In this document: in pieces, positions 60,449 through 64,000 of the stretch
Layout of the letters: every line of letters starts with the position of its first letter
Numbering within the stretch: the stretch's first letter is position 1
Source: Serilophus lunatus
Taxonomy: Eukaryota; Chordata; Aves; Passeriformes; Eurylaimidae
Assembly (NCBI GenBank): GCA_013399895.1
Contig: VXBA01001882.1
Location: 1,054,254-1,118,253, forward strand
Direction: 5' to 3'
Length of the DNA stretch: 64,000 nt
Position numbers and translations under genes: made by a program
Notes under the pieces: generated by a model
What the model saw: the letters and a program-made list of their open reading frames with translations, nothing else
Database searches by the model: none
What the model was told of the DNA's origin: nothing

Positions 60449-63400
60449 TCATGTTTGCTTATAAATAAATTATGAGCTAGTAAGAATATGCCAGTAGATG
60501 GTGCTGATGAACGTATACCTTGTTCTCACATTATTAGCAATTCTTTGGTATTGAATGTTACCAGGTTTCCAGCATATTTTTAATGTGGCTCTTTTAACAG
60601 TTGCATTATTAAAGTTCGGCATATACATCATTGTTTGCAAGGTAAGAGCCTAATTGGTGTCATAAAGTAGATGAAACTGATCCAGCACTGAGCCCCTCAG
60701 TTGTCTTTGTGTTAGAATGAGTCCTCCACAACCAAATTATTTCCACCCTGTTTGAATCCACCACTACAAATGATACTGTTCCTTGGCTCTGGAACTGTCC
60801 AAAGTCAAAGAATTTTCAGAACATCAGGGAATTCTGAACATGAACTGCTGGCCTCAGCACTTTATCACAGCTAAATTAGGATAATAACATTTTCTTTTTT
60901 TTCAAGCTGCAGGAACTGACCTGAGAACTCTATTGGACTTGACTCTGTTGAACAGATGTTGTAATGAGATGATAAAAAATCTAATTTGTTCCACAGAGGA
61001 AAGGAACAGAAAAGTGTTTATTTACATGAAGGGGATAACCACATTAAAACAGCTCGATGAACACATTCTGTGTCTCAGAAAGTTGTTGCTAAATAAGTTA
61101 GGACTAGGGCTTATAAAAGACACATCTACAAGCTGATGTGTCAGTGGTTGCTGTAGATATAATGACCTACTGAAAATGCTGCAGTGGGAACTGGGTGCCT
61201 AAGCTCCAGGAAACTGAGTGGATAAACCTGGAATCTCAAAGAGGCAACTTGAAAACCTGAAGCTGAGTGAGAAATCACAACAAATTAACTGTTAGTGTAC
61301 AAGAATGGTATATGAACTCCTATCCCATGGCAGGATCTGATCTCTGTCATTTGATTAGCAGTGGGATACCTCCAACCATGGAGAGAGCAGATTGGAGTCT
61401 AGCCACTTCCAGATTTATTTCTTTTTATGGTAAAAGTTAACAGAACCTACTGTTGTCATTGTAAGGAAATGGTAGTAGCATGACAGTACTTGACTTCCAA
61501 GGGCTACTGTAAATGGGTAAACATCTCCCAGGAAGCTGGACAGGTACTTCTGCAACATCCATTCATGTGTCCCCCAAGGTGAAAACTTCAACCACCCCAT
61601 ACCAGGCTGATGTAGGTGGGCACCCACTCCCATTCTCTCTTTGCGTAGCCCAAGTTACATCAGAATGTGACTCATGGAGCAAAATAGAGCCTGACCCTGA
61701 AGCTTGGTGTCCTGGACTCCACTGGTGAGCTATGCAGTCACAGGCAGTTCACATTAGTCTCTGACAAAAATGTAGAAACTACCAGGAGACCAGGCACCAT
61801 GGATCAAGACCACCCCTTCTAGGTGATTTCCCCACGTACTCTAGTAAAAGTCCAGCATTCCTTGGCTTCCTATGTCCCCACAATGATTGGTTTCCTGTCC
61901 ACACAACAGCATGAGAGTGTTCTTCCACCTAGGCTGGCCTGCAGCCTGCTGGTTTGTACACTATTGACAACATGGCTTTCATTCAGCTCAAGCCAAGGAG
62001 AGAGTTCAGTCCAAATTCATCTTTATCCCAGGAGAGGGTTCTCTTGAGTAGTTCAGAGCCTAACAGGTTTTTTTCTCAGCTGATAAAATAAATCCCATGC
62101 ATATTTCCAGACAGGCGACCCATAATGGAGCTGGTGATGCTCTGTGATTTGGGAAATTTCTCATATTGACTGAATCCAACTCTGAAGAGCTTTCTTGCTC
62201 AAGTCTTCCAGAGAACTTGAGCACGCCCATTCACCTCAGGCCCCTGTGCAGTGCAGGGGAAAGAGCATCTACATGGTCAGATAGGCAGATCTCAGCACAG
62301 TCTGGGTACAGCCCACCAGGGACTTGGAGAAGGAAAATGATGTTTTGTGAATGTCAGACAGAACCACGCACTACCCTGATTTTAATGCAGCATAAAGCAA
62401 AAACTGAATGTTGTATGTTAATGGATTCATGTACTGTTTGCATTTTATTCATATTATTTTGTTGGTCCTTAAATACAAAAATATAATAAATATTTTAGAT
62501 GTTTTCTACTTGTAAGTTCTTTTCCCACAGCTGGTGGTCTATTTTGCCAATTTGGATTAAAGGAACATCATCAGTTGGAAATCTAATCCATTTTAAAAGC
62601 CGACTTAAAAGGAGAATAAATTACAACACCTGCTAATAATGCCCCTGCCAGTTTCTCCATTTCTTTTTAAGATTTTTTTCTCTGACTTTTCTCTCACTGT
62701 GCCAGAATTTCATCATTCACTCACTGCTGTGAAAGGCAGCATTGCCCCTGACTTGGAGTGCAGACTTCAAAGGTCTAGGGGTGGCTGCAAGGCTGTGCTG
62801 TGGGGATCTGCAGAGCTGCAGCTGTGTTGCATGATGGAATGCCTGGAGCTGCTGTGGGGCCACCCCTCACACATCAGCATTCCCCTGCTCTCGATAGAGA
62901 TTTTGGCATTGCCTTTAAATCAGCTAGCTCAGTGTGCATGTGGCAGAGCAAAGCTCGTGGCAGGCTACTTTGATGTGTGTGTGCCCCTGGAGAGATGGTA
63001 AGCAACTGAAGCAACTAACTACAGAGAGAACCAAACAACTGTGCCCAAAAGGCCAAAATATACACAAAGCTCTAAATTAAGGGGAGAGGAGGAGCAGAAA
63101 TGCTCATGAATAAACTGATAACTTGTTTTGTGTGCTTATGGAATTCATTTTATGACACACAGACTCCCGAGTGCATCATCTTCCATGAGGTACCTAGAAA
63201 ACTTGTGAATGTAAGAGTACTACCAGCAGATGGAAAGCTACTATGTTGAGCTTACACAAAGTTCCCTGTCAGTCTGACTCATCCACCCACCTGGTCCATG
63301 CTGCTAGTGAGGTCAAACTTAACAGGCACTTTGCTTTCTCTGCCTTGTATGGATTCCCATTCTCATACCAGCACACAGGATGCCTCCCATGCAGACCTGC

Positions 63401-64000
63401 AGGGACACTGGGATGCCCTTCTCGTCTCAGCTGTGTCTGTCCTGTGATGCCTGAAGTAAACGAGGCTATCAGGAATGGCAAAATACTCAGGTAACAGGGC
63501 AGAACCTGGGTAGCTGAGAACATCATCTGATTTATTTATCATTAGTATATTAGATTTTCCACAAATTACCTATCAGAACATGTCCTCTCCCTTCTGTTTA
63601 GTGTTTTGGAGGCAGGACAGTGACTGAAACTGCCTGACACTCGTTCCCAACTCTCAAGGTGGGAGCCACAGTGCATCAGTTCAACCGTCTCTCTCCTACA
63701 TCTTGCAACAATACCTTCCAAATGCTTCTTGAAAATGTGTTACTCTCTCTCAGTATTCAAATTACACATCTACAAGTCTTGGAGGAGAAATTTCTTTCTA
63801 ACCTTTGGCATTGTAGCATTTAACTTTTCATGCAGGTATTTTTTCCTGTGGGCCAGAAGAATATTTTTGTTTGTCACATGCATAATTTTCCAATTTTAGT
63901 GATATAAAGGTTGTGATAAAATGACCTTTTTTTTTCCTAGATTATCTCAGGCAAGAAATATTTTTCATTTCCTCTGACAATTAATCAGTAAAGCTCTATT
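60449..64000. other. Non-coding DNA to the right edge
   Basis: No gene or confident repeat is seen. Bases of about 61340-62350 and 62690-63000 are less AT-rich, with plus-strand frames of 106 codons (62166-62486) and 120 codons (62639-63001) that have no recognisable domain. An AATAAA hexamer lies at about 62485, but no upstream transcript structure supports using it. The stretch 63640-63850 weakly recalls an old CR1 but could not be aligned. Confidence 0.5.

Noticed and set aside
62480..62495. AATAAA polyadenylation hexamer after a 106-codon frame
   Set aside because: The hexamer is frequent in AT-rich DNA, and no exon structure or coding similarity lies upstream.
63640..63850. Possible antisense CR1 or L3 remnant
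   Set aside because: Only a few words (such as GAAATTTCTTTCTAACCTT) recall the consensus and no colinear alignment could be made.

Overview
The window looks like a gene-poor stretch (intergenic or inside a very large intron) of a bird nuclear genome. The evidence is a scatter of truncated CR1 LINE fragments, several ending in the avian type of 3' tail (short repeats like ATTCTGTGATTC). The background is A+T-rich, introns and exons of known genes are not visible, and open frames are all short and stop-riddled on both strands. I recognise no intact host protein-coding gene and no rRNA, tRNA, CRISPR array or bacterial-type operon. Every open frame I could place in a known protein family belongs to the reverse-transcriptase ORF of CR1.

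Layout. A CR1 reverse-transcriptase fragment runs off the left edge (1-125, minus). Ordinary AT-rich DNA follows, with a TA/CA microsatellite (2523-2563), a MIR-like relic (4505-4590) and a CR1 3' end (8082-8378, plus). Two CR1 copies lie head to tail on the minus strand at 10711-10846 and 10875-11453, then an A-rich tract and a well preserved MIR-type SINE relic (12211-12385). The span 12.4-26.6 kb holds an 84-bp exon-like block (15072-15155), an ancient L3/CR1 relic (19430-19650), an old amniote repeat 3' end (23351-23470) and a perfect 12-bp-arm palindrome (24087-24112). A CR1 with an open 126-codon C-terminal ORF sits at 26610-27187. It is followed by about 3.7 kb of relatively GC-rich unexplained sequence, a degenerate TTTTAATATGTC repeat (30926-31012) and a C-rich/G4-capable, CpG-containing patch (32950-33140).

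The right half is very AT-rich. It contains a CR1 3' stub (37861-37985), two further MIR-like relics (41177-41250, 45684-45750), a 222-bp exon-like open block on the minus strand (48812-49033), CR1 fragments at 50790-51198, 56575-57062 and 60365-60448, and two stretches whose transcription-factor-site composition resembles conserved enhancers (52390-52500, with abutting forkhead sites, and 54880-55290).

The CR1 fragments are the only genes or gene pieces with a confident family assignment. They are 5'-truncated retrotransposition products without a working set of domains. No new multi-gene system is visible. The items most worth checking are the two exon-like blocks, the enhancer-like clusters and the unexplained GC-rich interval 27.2-30.9 kb. 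Family calls rest on recalled consensus patterns read by eye, not on a database search; boundaries of repeats are good to roughly 10-30 bases.
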